Assembly (NCBI GenBank): GCA_021324445.1 | Contig: JAJPJC010000040.1 | Location: forward strand, 1 to 64,000 | From: Isosphaeraceae bacterium | GTDB taxonomy: Bacteria > Planctomycetota > Planctomycetia > Isosphaerales > Isosphaeraceae | Length of the DNA stretch: 64,000 nt | Reading direction: 5' to 3' | In this document: in pieces, positions 26,753 through 34,463 of the stretch | How positions within the stretch are numbered: the first letter of the stretch is position 1 | Layout of the letters: the number at the start of each line of letters is the position of its first letter | The notes under the pieces: generated by a model | Seen by the model: only the letters and a program-made list of their open reading frames with translations | Database searches by the model: none | What the model was told of the DNA's origin: nothing | Position numbers and translations under genes: made by a program

Positions 26753-27235
26753 TCATTCTGCACGATCCAGGGTCGCGGGCCTGGGGGCCGACCGGGCCGT
26801 GGCGATCAGCCCGCGGAGATCGAGCATGGGCACGAGACCATCCGGGAGCCGCACCACCTCAGCGGCATCCTCCCAGCCCGGCAGGAGGTCGTGGACCGGC
26901 TCGAGTGCGGCGGCATCCGAGGCGAACAGCTCGATGGCCCGATCGACACGCACGGCCATCGGCCGGCCGCTGCCTCCCGCCTCGAGGATGACCAAGTGGT
27001 CGGAGGGCTCCACGGCCTTGGACGGCAGATGCAGTCGTGCCCGGAGATCCAGGACCGGGACGACGACGCCGCGCACATCGATCACCCCTTCGATGACAGT
27101 CGAGTCGCTCGGTAGCGGCTGGATCGCGACGGCGCGCACGAGCTCTCGCACCTCGGACGCGCGCAATCCGTAGCGCTGCCCGCCGATCTCGACGATCAGG
27201 ATCTCGCGGACCGGTTGTTCCACGATGTCACCCAC
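26753..27235 (-). CDS. cheW: CheW coupling protein (first gene of the chemosensory operon)
   Basis: A 160-aa single-domain CheW: ILIVEIGGQRYGLRASEVRELVRAV, VIEGVIDVRGVVVPVLDLRARL and DGLVPMLDLRGLI. It starts at GTG 27235 or GTG 27223; no strong ribosome binding site is seen. It is the promoter-proximal gene of a seven-gene leftward operon with gaps of 25 bases or less. It diverges from the metallo-beta-lactamase gene with a 168-base shared promoter region. Confidence 0.9.
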   Translation of the reverse strand: MGDIVEQPVREILIVEIGGQRYGLRASEVRELVRAVAIQPLPSDSTVIEGVIDVRGVVVPVLDLRARLHLPSKAVEPSDHLVILEAGGSGRPMAVRVDRAIELFASDAAALEPVHDLLPGWEDAAEVVRLPDGLVPMLDLRGLIATARSAPRPATLDRAE

Positions 27236-27349
27236 CCATCAACCGGCCTGGATTCGGCAGGCCTCCGCGGCCCGGGGCTCCAGGAAATGCCATCCTCCTA
27301 GAATAGGTCCTCTCTCGATCGATTACGATCAAAATCGGTGCCGCGCCCC

Positions 27350-27358
27350 TGGTATAAT
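27350..27358 (+). promoter_or_regulatory. Extended -10 promoter for the metallo-beta-lactamase gene
   Basis: TGGTATAAT (27350-27358) is an extended -10 with a perfect TATAAT, 45 bases before ATG 27404. No good -35 is visible, as is common for extended -10 promoters. Confidence 0.5.
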
Positions 27359-27403
27359 CGTCCCATCGAGAGACGACGGCCAGACGCCGGAGGAGGAGTC
27401 GTC

Positions 27404-28471
27404 ATGAGAACCGGAGTCGCCGGGCTCATTCGGACACATCGCATCGCGAGGCTTGCCGTCGTTGGCCTTGCGGTCCTTGCGTCGCGCGCCGCCCGCGGGC
27501 AGGAGTCTGACCCCCGCTCCCCGCTGGCGCAGGCCGCCCAGGCCCTCGCGCGGAGGTCCATCGAGACCTCCTTCCGGCTGATGAACCGCCCGTTCGAGCC
27601 GTTCCGGCTGATCGGGAATGTCTATTACGTCGGCGCCTCGGATGTCTCCTCGTTCCTGATCACGACGCCGGAGGGCCATATCCTCATCGACAGCGGGTTC
27701 GCGGCGACCGTCCCGCTGATCCGTGACGGCGTGCGGAAGCTCGGCTTCCGGTTCGAGGATATCCGGATCCTGCTCAACAGTCATGCCCACGTCGATCACG
27801 CGGGCGGGCACGCGCTCCTGAAGCGGTTGACCGGCGCGCGGATCGTGATGAGCGCCGCGGACGCCCGCTTGCTCGCGCAGGGCGGCCGGGGCGACTTCCT
27901 GCCGGTCAGCGAGGAGGTCCTCGCCTACGAACCCGCGCAGGCGGATCGCATCATCGGCGATGGAGACCACGTCACGCTCGGCGGCGTGACCCTGACCGCC
28001 CACTTGACGCCCGGTCACACCCAGGGCTGCACGACCTGGACCATGGTCGTGGAGGAGGCGGGAAAGAACCACGACGTGGTCTTCTACGGGAGCACGACAC
28101 TTCTGCCCGGCGTCCGGCTGGTCGGGAATCCGAAGTATCCGGGGATGGCCGAGGATTTCGCCCGGACCTTCCGGGTGCTGAAGGCGCTCCCCTGCGACGT
28201 GTTCCTCGGGCCGCACGGCTCGCAGTTCGGCTTGAGGGAGAAGGCGCGGCGATTGGCGGCTGGTGAGAAACCGAATCCTTTCATCGATCCCGCAGGTTAC
28301 CGAGCGTTCCTCGCACAGTCCGAGCAGGTGGTCGCGCAGCGGATGGAACGGGAACGGCGTGGAAGCGGATCCCGGCACGAGTCGGGCCAGGGCGATGGCG
28401 AGTCGCGACCGCCCGCCGGGCCGCCAGCCTCCGCCGCGAGCCGCTCGCAACCCGAAGGACGCGAACCGTGA
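27404..28471 (+). CDS. Subclass B3-like metallo-beta-lactamase fold protein, exported
   Basis: A 355-aa protein with GGAGGAGGAG before ATG 27404. A signal peptide (LAVVGLAVLASRAARG) is followed by an MBL domain: Zn motif SHAHVDHAGGHALLK, then HLTPGHTQGCTTWTM (third His) and FLGPHGSQFGL (last His). The HxHxDH motif and PGHTxGxTTW spacing are those of subclass B3 enzymes. Whether it hydrolyses beta-lactams cannot be told; many environmental B3-like proteins are uncharacterised. The C-terminal tail (about 40 residues) is Gly/Arg/Ser-rich. Its stop overlaps the glycosyltransferase start. Confidence 0.85.
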   Translation: MRTGVAGLIRTHRIARLAVVGLAVLASRAARGQESDPRSPLAQAAQALARRSIETSFRLMNRPFEPFRLIGNVYYVGASDVSSFLITTPEGHILIDSGFAATVPLIRDGVRKLGFRFEDIRILLNSHAHVDHAGGHALLKRLTGARIVMSAADARLLAQGGRGDFLPVSEEVLAYEPAQADRIIGDGDHVTLGGVTLTAHLTPGHTQGCTTWTMVVEEAGKNHDVVFYGSTTLLPGVRLVGNPKYPGMAEDFARTFRVLKALPCDVFLGPHGSQFGLREKARRLAAGEKPNPFIDPAGYRAFLAQSEQVVAQRMERERRGSGSRHESGQGDGESRPPAGPPASAASRSQPEGREP

Positions 28472-29226
28472 TGGAAACGATCCAGGTCTCCGCCGGACCG
28501 GCGCCGCAGGCCCCGCTGTCGGTGCCCGGCAAGCCCGTCGTGCTGGTGCCCTATTTTGCCGCCGTGGAGAAGGAGTGCGAAGAGGGGCTGCGCGCACTCG
28601 GGCAGGCCGGGATTCCGGTCCGCCGGGCCTCGTTCTCGGCGATCGACCTGCTGCGCAGCGTGATGCTTTCCCACGCCCTGCGCGACGGCTACGACCGGTT
28701 CCTGTTCATCGATTCCGACATCGGCTTCGACCCCGCCGATGCCCTCCGCCTGCTCGCCCGGCCCGAGCCGGTCGTGGCCGGCATCTACATGAAGAAGAAC
28801 GCCCGGGATTATTCCGGCGCCTTCGCCGCGGGGATCAATCAGGTCGTCTTCGGCCCCGCCGCACCGGGACTCTATCCCATGCTCTACGCCTCCGCCGGGT
28901 TCTTGCGAACCGGGGCCGAGGTCCTGCACCGGATGATCCAGGAACTGAAGCTCCCGGTGTGTCACTTCGGCTCGGTCCAGGGAATCTACCCGTTCTTCCT
29001 CCCCCTGTGCGTCCCCGACGGCCGCGGCGGCACCCGCTACTTGACCGAGGACTACAGCTTCTCCCACCGCCTGCACCAGATCGGCGTCACCCCGATGGCC
29101 GATACCACCATCAAGCTCTTCCACTTCGGAAAGTATGGTTTCAGCTACGAAGACCTGAATCCCCGACCCAGGATCCTCAACTGCACGGTCGACATCGATT
29201 ATTCCGGGGAAGGGGATCGGCCGTGA
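28471..29226 (+). CDS. GT-A-fold glycosyltransferase-like protein
   Basis: A 251-aa protein starting at ATG 28471 (GTG 28468 is an alternative). The DxD-type metal motif is in FLFIDSDIGFDPADALRLL, and VVAGIYMKKNARDY and LTEDYSFSHRLHQIG match the acceptor-side pattern of nucleotide-sugar transferases. There is no membrane segment. The sugar and acceptor are unknown. The gene overlaps the MBL-fold gene, so the two are co-transcribed, but no functional link is evident. Confidence 0.7.
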   Translation: METIQVSAGPAPQAPLSVPGKPVVLVPYFAAVEKECEEGLRALGQAGIPVRRASFSAIDLLRSVMLSHALRDGYDRFLFIDSDIGFDPADALRLLARPEPVVAGIYMKKNARDYSGAFAAGINQVVFGPAAPGLYPMLYASAGFLRTGAEVLHRMIQELKLPVCHFGSVQGIYPFFLPLCVPDGRGGTRYLTEDYSFSHRLHQIGVTPMADTTIKLFHFGKYGFSYEDLNPRPRILNCTVDIDYSGEGDRP

Positions 29227-29281
29227 GGGACGCCCGCTGCGCGGGCTTCCCAGTGGTCAGCGGTCAGCCGGGGATCGCCGC

Positions 29282-29326
29282 ACGGAGCCGGCTCCTACAA
29301 GAACAGGCTGTAGGAGGGGGCTCCGT
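29282..29326. terminator. Strong hairpin between convergent genes
   Basis: ACGGAGCC (29282-29289) pairs with GGCTCCGT (29319-29326), and CTCCTACA (29292-29299) pairs with TGTAGGAG (29309-29316), with a 2x2 internal loop and nine-base loop. It lies 55 bases after the glycosyltransferase stop and 24 bases from the slipin stop, so it could serve both. No T-run follows; a REP-like repeat is the alternative. Confidence 0.5.
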
Positions 29327-29350
29327 CCCCCGACTGCTAGCTGCTCTGAT

Positions 29351-30310
29351 TCACACCACTGGCCCATTCACATCCGGCACGGAAGCCGGTTGGTCGCGGC
29401 TGAGGACCTGCTGGCGCAGGGCGGCGGCGCCGAGCAGGCCGCCTAACCCCATCGACTCGACGGCCGTACTGGGGACGAGCATCAGCGCGCCCTTCTCCTT
29501 GAGGCCCTCGTAGAGGATGTTCATGGCCCGCAGGTGGAGGGCCGTCGGGTTGTGCTCATACGACGAGGCCGCCAGGGAGAACAGATGGGCGATCTCGACC
29601 TCAGCCTGGCCAAGGATGATCCGGGCCTCCTTCTCGCGGGCCGCCTGGGCCTCGCGCGACATCGCATCTTGAAGCAACTCGGGGATGACCACGTCGCGCA
29701 TCTCGACCGACTGGACCGTCACGCCCCACGGGTTGGATCGTTCGTCGATCAGCTTCTGGAGCTGGGCCTCGATCTGCTCGCGGCCGCGCAGCAGCACGGT
29801 CAGCGGCGTGCGGCCAATGATGTCGCGCAGGGCCGTCTGCGCCGCCCAACTGACCGCCAGCTTGTAGTCCTGGACCTCCAGCGCCGCCTTTTCGGGGTCA
29901 TAAGCCATCCAGAACAAGACGGCGTCCACGTTCACCGGGACGGTGTCGCAGGTGAGGGTCTGCTCGGCGGCAAAGCTGGTGGTGATGATGCGCTGATCGA
30001 TCCAGGATGAGACCTGGTCGATGCCGGGGATGATCCAGAACAGCCCCGGTCCGCGCAAGCCCGTGTACTTGCCCAGCCGCAGGATGACCCCGCGCTCCCA
30101 TTGCTGGGCGACCTTGGGCGAGGCGGCTGCGATCAAGCCCAGCGGGATGCCGATGATCACCGGCAGCGGGTGCTCCCAGAGCACGGTGAGGCCGACTCCG
30201 GCGCCGAAGCCGATCACCAGGAGGAGAAAGGAGACGACGTTGATGCGCGGCGGGTCCGGCGGATTGCGCCGACTCTTCGCCGCTTCAGGGTTGCTCGACA
30301 CGTTCGGCAT
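29351..30310 (-). CDS. Slipin/stomatin-family SPFH membrane protein
   Basis: A 319-aa protein; ATG 30310 follows GGGAGAGG. Two hydrophobic segments (VVSFLLLVIGFGAGVGLTVLW and PVIIGIPLGLIAA) precede an SPFH/band 7 domain (about 75-250): ERGVILRLGKYTGLRGPGLFWIIPGIDQVSSWIDQR, then the helical AMSREAQAAREKEARIILGQAEVE. Slipins oligomerise at the inner membrane and organise microdomains or assist proteases. It overlaps the GntR gene by 26 bases, so the regulator probably controls it. Confidence 0.92.
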   Translation of the reverse strand: MPNVSSNPEAAKSRRNPPDPPRINVVSFLLLVIGFGAGVGLTVLWEHPLPVIIGIPLGLIAAASPKVAQQWERGVILRLGKYTGLRGPGLFWIIPGIDQVSSWIDQRIITTSFAAEQTLTCDTVPVNVDAVLFWMAYDPEKAALEVQDYKLAVSWAAQTALRDIIGRTPLTVLLRGREQIEAQLQKLIDERSNPWGVTVQSVEMRDVVIPELLQDAMSREAQAAREKEARIILGQAEVEIAHLFSLAASSYEHNPTALHLRAMNILYEGLKEKGALMLVPSTAVESMGLGGLLGAAALRQQVLSRDQPASVPDVNGPVV

Positions 30311-30698
30311 GGGACCTCTCCCGTTTCTGATCCAACCATCGGGTCTTGAGGAAGGCAACCGCTTCGGCCGCCGGGACGCCCAGCTCGGCCGCCCCGGCCA
30401 GGAAACGATCCGCCAGCATCGTCAGTTGCCGCTCGCGATCGGGGAGCGACGCGGCCCGGCCCCCTCTGTCCCGGATGAAGGTGCCGACGCCCCGGCGCGT
30501 CTCCAGCACGCCGGCGCGCTCCAGCTCGCCGTAGACCTTCGCCACCGTGTTCGCATTGATCCGCAGCTCGACCGCAAGCTGCCGGACTGTCGGCAGCTTG
30601 TCGCCAGGATGCAACCGCCCGGTCGCGATCGCCACGCGGATCGCGCGTTCAAGCTGGGCATACAAGGGCGTCGGGTCCGAGGCGTCGATCGTGAACAC
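30285..30698 (-). CDS. GntR-family transcriptional regulator, YtrA-like
   Basis: A 137-aa protein starting at GTG 30698; upstream codons lie within the promoter. The winged helix (about 10-80) reads PLYAQLERAIRVAIATGRLHPGDKLPTVRQLAVELRINANTVAKVYGELERAGVLETRRGVGTF. The short C-terminal tail (about 55 residues) is typical of the YtrA subfamily, which autoregulates small operons for membrane proteins or transporters. It overlaps the slipin gene, so it likely represses its own gntR-slipin operon. Confidence 0.92.
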   Translation of the reverse strand: MFTIDASDPTPLYAQLERAIRVAIATGRLHPGDKLPTVRQLAVELRINANTVAKVYGELERAGVLETRRGVGTFIRDRGGRAASLPDRERQLTMLADRFLAGAAELGVPAAEAVAFLKTRWLDQKRERSHAERVEQP

Positions 30699-30726
30699 GG
30701 CCGTCTTGTCCTGTTGTCCTATAAAA

Positions 30727-30755
30727 ACGGTACAAGTCGAGCGACCGGAAGTCAA
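30727..30755 (-). promoter_or_regulatory. Putative promoter of the gntR-slipin operon
   Basis: On the minus strand, TTGACT (30755-30750) and TACCGT (30732-30727) are separated by 17 bases. AGGACAAG lies just before the GTG start. TTGT and ACAA half-sites flanking the -10 could be the GntR operator. Confidence 0.4.
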
Positions 30756-30835
30756 GTCCGCGGTGGCTCGGCGAGGTGGTCCGCTGGTCAGCGTTGCGTT
30801 GGCCGCCAGGTTCACCCGATCCTCACGTGACACGA

Positions 30836-31510
30836 TCACGTTCCGCCCGGGGTGGGTTTCGCCAGGCGGTCACCGAGACGATTCAGCTTCGCGATGACGG
30901 CGACGGCCTGCTGCCGGCCCTGACGGGCGAGGCTGGCTCCCAGAGTTGTGGCCTGACCCACGAGCTGCTGGAGGCTTGTGAGGAAGAGGTTGTTTGCGAT
31001 GTCGGTCTGATCCGAGTAGGCACTCTGAACTTCCACGCCCCAGGCGACGTCGAGGGCCTGGGTGAACCGGGCGGCATGCGCTGCTCCCAGGTTGAGGAGG
31101 TGTCGATCGCGATGGATGGCGGCGGCGAGGGCGCGTTCCCGCGCCGGGTCGCTTGCGCTGTGGTCCAACTCAGCGGTCAGCCCATCGATCGCGGTGGCCC
31201 CCCGGCTGGCGAGCTGCGCGCCGGCGGCCTCGACCTCGCGAGCCGCGGCGTCGAGCGCGTGCAGCGTGGTGGTCTGGATCGCCTCGACCTGATGGTAGGC
31301 CGCGCCAAGCTGCTGAGGCGTAGGGGATCCGATGGGCCCTGGTCCGATGGGCACCGGGTTGGTCGGCGAGGTCCCGGCGAGCAGGATCCGTCCCTCGAGG
31401 GCTTCGACGGTCAGCCGGATCGGTCGGAGCCGCTGATCGTGACGAGAATGACGATGGTAAGGCGTCCCTGTTGCCCTCGGCGGCACCGGGAACGCGGATC
31501 GGGCGGCCAT
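30836..31510 (-). CDS. LEPR-XLL-type small exported protein
   Basis: A 224-aa protein; ATG 31510 has GGAG eight bases upstream. The His/Arg-rich N-terminus runs into VEALEGRILLAG (about residues 34-45), the planctomycete LExLExRxLL signature. The rest is helical and Ala-rich (HALDAAAREVEAAGAQLASRGATAIDGLTAEL and LTSLQQLVGQATTLGASLARQGR), without a known domain. The start lies 49 bases from the ISAs1 element, which may have separated it from its promoter. Confidence 0.75.
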   Translation of the reverse strand: MAARSAFPVPPRATGTPYHRHSRHDQRLRPIRLTVEALEGRILLAGTSPTNPVPIGPGPIGSPTPQQLGAAYHQVEAIQTTTLHALDAAAREVEAAGAQLASRGATAIDGLTAELDHSASDPARERALAAAIHRDRHLLNLGAAHAARFTQALDVAWGVEVQSAYSDQTDIANNLFLTSLQQLVGQATTLGASLARQGRQQAVAVIAKLNRLGDRLAKPTPGGT

Positions 31511-31558
31511 GGGATCGACTCCATTCGGTGGCGGCCGCGCACCCGAGGGCCGGGCCGG

Positions 31559-32923
31559 CAGGGCTTACGCACCAGGATAGGGAAGCTTGGCGCTCTAGGA
31601 AAACTTGGTCTGCCTCTTCTTCTATAGTGAGGCTGGCCGGGAATCGAACCCTTGGTGTAGGATCGATCCCCAGGATTCCCATTCCACTTCAGGGACGTCC
31701 ACACCATGACCGCCAGCCCCGATACTTCCTTGTCTCCTGACCTCCACGACCCGGCCTCGCTCCTGGACTCTTTCACCGAGCTGGAGGATCCCCGACGCGA
31801 ACAGGGGCGAATTCACCAGCTCGACGATATGATCTTCATATCCATCTGCGCCGTCACTTGCGGCGCTGATAGCTGGGAAGACATCGCCGCCTACGCTCAC
31901 GCCAAGATCGACTGGCTCCAGACCGTCCTGTCCTTGCCCGGCGGCGTCCCCTCGCACGATACCTTGCGACGGGTCTTTTGTCTGCTGGACCCGGTGGCCT
32001 TCCAGAAGTGTTTCTACGCCTGGATGACGGCGATCATGACACGCCGGGGCTTGACCTCCGTCCCTGCCGATCCGCCGGAACTCAGGCCGGTGGCCATCGA
32101 CGGTAAGACCCAATGCGGTTCGGCTCGACGCACCCTCGGGCAATCGGCCTTGCCTGTCGTCAGCGCCTTCGCCGTGGAGAACCACCTGAGCTTGGGCCAG
32201 GTGGCCACCGACGCCAAATCCAACGAGATTACGGCCATTCCCGAGTTGCTCGAGCTGCTGGACCTCGAAGGGACCGTGGTGACCATCGACGCGATGGGCT
32301 GTCAGAAAGACATCGCCGCCCAGATCATCAACGGCGGTGGCGAGTATGTGCTGGCTGTCAAGGAGAACCAGCCCCATCTCCATGAGGACATCGAGCGGGC
32401 GTTCGGCGAGGCGCTGGACCAGGGCGAGGTCGGGATCGACTTCACCGAGTGTCAGACCGAAGGTCCCCGTAAGGGTCGTCAGGAGCCGCGCACCTGCTGC
32501 GTGATCACCAACCCGAAGGGCATCCGGAACGCGGGGTTGTGGACGGGTCTGACGGCGATCGCCATGGTGATCAGTGAGCGGGTGGTCAACGGTGTCGCCA
32601 GCAGCGAGACCCGCTACTGCATCGGCAGGGTGTCGGGGACGGCTCAGGAGTATCTGCGTTGGGTGCGCGGTCATTGGGGGATCGAGAACTCCCTGCACTG
32701 GATTCTGGACGTGTGTTTCCGCGAGGACGACCAACGGCATCGGGCCGGCAACAGTGCGGAGAACCTGGCGTGGCTCCGCAAACTGGCGCTGTGTCTGCTC
32801 AAATCGGCGAAGAAGAGTAAAGGGAAGAGTATCCACACACGACGACTCCTCGCCGGGTGGAAAAACGACGATCTGCTGAGTGTACTGGCTCAAATCCCGG
32901 CGAATTCTGGTGCGTAAGCCCTG
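31559..32923 (+). mobile_element. ISAs1-family insertion sequence, 1365 bp, intact
   Basis: The ends are 17-bp perfect inverted repeats, CAGGGCTTACGCACCAG (31559-31575) and its complement (32907-32923). The single transposase gene runs rightwards, and its TAA stop lies inside the right repeat. ISAs1 elements normally leave 8-10-bp direct repeats, but the flanks here (...CGGGCCGG and CGAGGAGC...) do not match. The insertion may be old, or one side may have recombined. It is next to the start of a LEPR gene. Confidence 0.88.
31706..32917 (+). CDS. ISAs1-family transposase
   Basis: A 403-aa DDE transposase of the ISAs1/H-repeat family. The N-terminal region carries LLDSFTELEDPRREQGRIHQL and a helix-turn-helix-like stretch. 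The catalytic residues are Asp in VAIDGKTQCGSAR, Asp in VTIDAMGCQKDIA and Glu in RGHWGIENSLHWILDVCFRED. Length is normal and no frameshift is seen, so the element looks active. The stop codon overlaps the right terminal repeat. Confidence 0.95.
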   Translation: MTASPDTSLSPDLHDPASLLDSFTELEDPRREQGRIHQLDDMIFISICAVTCGADSWEDIAAYAHAKIDWLQTVLSLPGGVPSHDTLRRVFCLLDPVAFQKCFYAWMTAIMTRRGLTSVPADPPELRPVAIDGKTQCGSARRTLGQSALPVVSAFAVENHLSLGQVATDAKSNEITAIPELLELLDLEGTVVTIDAMGCQKDIAAQIINGGGEYVLAVKENQPHLHEDIERAFGEALDQGEVGIDFTECQTEGPRKGRQEPRTCCVITNPKGIRNAGLWTGLTAIAMVISERVVNGVASSETRYCIGRVSGTAQEYLRWVRGHWGIENSLHWILDVCFREDDQRHRAGNSAENLAWLRKLALCLLKSAKKSKGKSIHTRRLLAGWKNDDLLSVLAQIPANSGA

Positions 32924-32969
32924 CGAGGAGCTGCCGTGATGTGCGAGTGTCAAATCATCGGCCGAAGAG

Positions 32970-33335
32970 TCATCGCTTTTGATACACCTTCTGCATGACG
33001 ATGTGTCCGTGGGCCCGCTCGTTCCAATGGTTGAGTGACGCCAGGTATCTGCCCGCCTCCTCAGAACGCCCAGCGGCGCGGGCGTCGCGCCACTTCCGAT
33101 GGAGCTCCCACGCCTTTTGCTCGCACAGCAACTCCTGCTCGGTGTGATAAGCCACGAGATGGCGGCGGTACGACTCCTCGGCCAGGGGCACCATCACGAC
33201 CGCCGCGGCGGCCACGGCGAGGAGCATCTGTCGCATCGTGAACCGAGGCCGGGGAAGTTTCCTGGCCGAGCCTCCGAGGAATCGGGCCGTGACCGCTTCC
33301 GGATGGAGCATGACCGCCCGAGCCGAACCGCTCAT
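32970..33335 (-). CDS. Small single-pass membrane protein, planctomycete RFTxRQ type
   Basis: A 121-aa protein with one transmembrane helix in RFTMRQMLLAVAAAAVVMVPLA (about residues 31-52), a start pattern common in short planctomycete proteins. The rest is a charged helical domain (EQELLCEQKAWELHRKWRDARAAGRSEEAGRYLASLNHW). ATG 33335 or 33311 could be used; ribosome binding sites are weak. It lies just after the IS and overlaps the PIN toxin stop by four bases. The function is unknown. Confidence 0.6.
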   Translation of the reverse strand: MSGSARAVMLHPEAVTARFLGGSARKLPRPRFTMRQMLLAVAAAAVVMVPLAEESYRRHLVAYHTEQELLCEQKAWELHRKWRDARAAGRSEEAGRYLASLNHWNERAHGHIVMQKVYQKR

Positions 33336-33751
33336 GGCATCGATGAGAGCAGCACGATACGATGCGTGGGCAGGCTGCGCTGGAGCCGCTCGCCCGCCGT
33401 GAGCAACTCACATCCCTCCCGTTCGATCAACGCCACGTAAAGGCAGTCATAGACTCCGATCCGGGCCCGGGAGGAAAGCTCGTAGGCCCGTGGCAGGAGC
33501 GGCAAGTAGGGATGCAAAGCGGGGAGTATGGCGATCATACTGCGGAAATGCGACTGCCCTTCAGTGGGCGTGATTCGACCTTGCCTTTCAGCCTTCGTCA
33601 GAGAATGCGCGACTTCGACGGGGAAGACATCGGGTGCGATCAGGTCGTGCACCTGACGCTGGAAGTCGTCCCGGATGCGAATCGCCTTGTCGGAGTCGGC
33701 TTCCGTCAGAAGCCACTTGAGTCCGACATTCGAGTCGAGGACGTATTTCAT
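33332..33751 (-). CDS. PIN-domain toxin, VapC-like
   Basis: A 139-aa PIN-domain RNase. The first acidic residue is in MKYVLDSNVGLKWLL, the second in PDVFPVEVAHSLTKAE, and the Asp pair in ARIGVYDCLYVALIEREGCELLTAG. These are the VapC catalytic positions, so the toxin looks intact. It is preceded by its antitoxin with a one-base overlap (TAATG). It should cleave RNA when the antitoxin is lost. Confidence 0.88.
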   Translation of the reverse strand: MKYVLDSNVGLKWLLTEADSDKAIRIRDDFQRQVHDLIAPDVFPVEVAHSLTKAERQGRITPTEGQSHFRSMIAILPALHPYLPLLPRAYELSSRARIGVYDCLYVALIEREGCELLTAGERLQRSLPTHRIVLLSSMP

Positions 33752-33966
33752 TAGTCTTCGCCGTCGCGCAGCGCACGAATGGTCGGCACAGCGAAATCGA
33801 GCAATCCATTCCGGCGGTAGACCTCCTCTCGTGTCCTGTCCATGCGTTCGCAGGCCTTGCGCATCGCCTCGGGATCGCGAATCCCCTTCATCGCGCGCTC
33901 GATCCCCTCTTGCAGTTCGGCCAGGATCTCCGGAGTGAATGGCGACGTACCTTCAGATTGGTCCAT
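33751..33966 (-). CDS. Antitoxin partner of the PIN toxin
   Basis: A 71-aa acidic/helical protein (TPEILAELQEGIERAMKGIRDPEAMRKACERMDRTREEVYRR). It has the size and position of a VapB-type antitoxin but a divergent N-terminus with no clear DNA-binding domain. It is transcribed before the toxin with a one-base overlap. It probably neutralises the neighbouring PIN protein. Confidence 0.75.
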   Translation of the reverse strand: MDQSEGTSPFTPEILAELQEGIERAMKGIRDPEAMRKACERMDRTREEVYRRNGLLDFAVPTIRALRDGED

Positions 33967-34463
33967 GGGTGAGTCCTCCGTTCCGATTGGAGCTGGGCTC
34001 GGATCGACCGAGGGAACTCAACGCTCTCGGCGATGAGTTCGGACAATCTGTCGCGGAAGTCGGGATTCAACGACCGGCTCCCCTTTGAAAGCCCAAGCGT
34101 CCAGCGAGCGGCTACATCATTTCCAGGCGTTCCGTCGACGTGGTCGGGGGTTCGTCCCGATCCACGTTCCCTGCCGGGTCGTGAAGGGGCACGATGCGAA
34201 GTCGATCCCGTGAAGAAACCATGATCGAGGTCATCCACTTCGACAGTCAAGGCGGTCCCGCCCGATGATCTCGCGGCGAGAGGATTCCTCGATTGTGGCA
34301 TTTCCAGGGCGACGATGCCAGGCCAGGTTCGATCGGAGGAGCCTGGCCTCTTGCGGTGTTCGCCCGGCGGGGCTTTCCGTGGGCCGAGACCGACCAGCGT
34401 CCTGATCCCAACCCGTTCGCGGAACTTTCACGAAGCCGGGGATTTCACGCGAGGCTGATGCCC
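33967..34463. other. Intergenic region without a recognisable gene
   Basis: A 497-base region between the toxin-antitoxin pair and the amidohydrolase stop. Short ORFs on both strands have no known domain and no convincing start. The toxin-antitoxin promoter must lie at its left end. Confidence 0.4.

Noticed and set aside
31630-31660. tRNA-like 3' end (GGTTCGATTCCCGG on the minus strand)
   Set aside because: The T-stem has two mismatches, no D- or anticodon arm is present, and the segment lies inside the insertion sequence.
33888-34301. 137-aa minus-strand ORF across the antitoxin
   Set aside because: It overlaps the well-supported antitoxin in another frame and has no recognisable domain.
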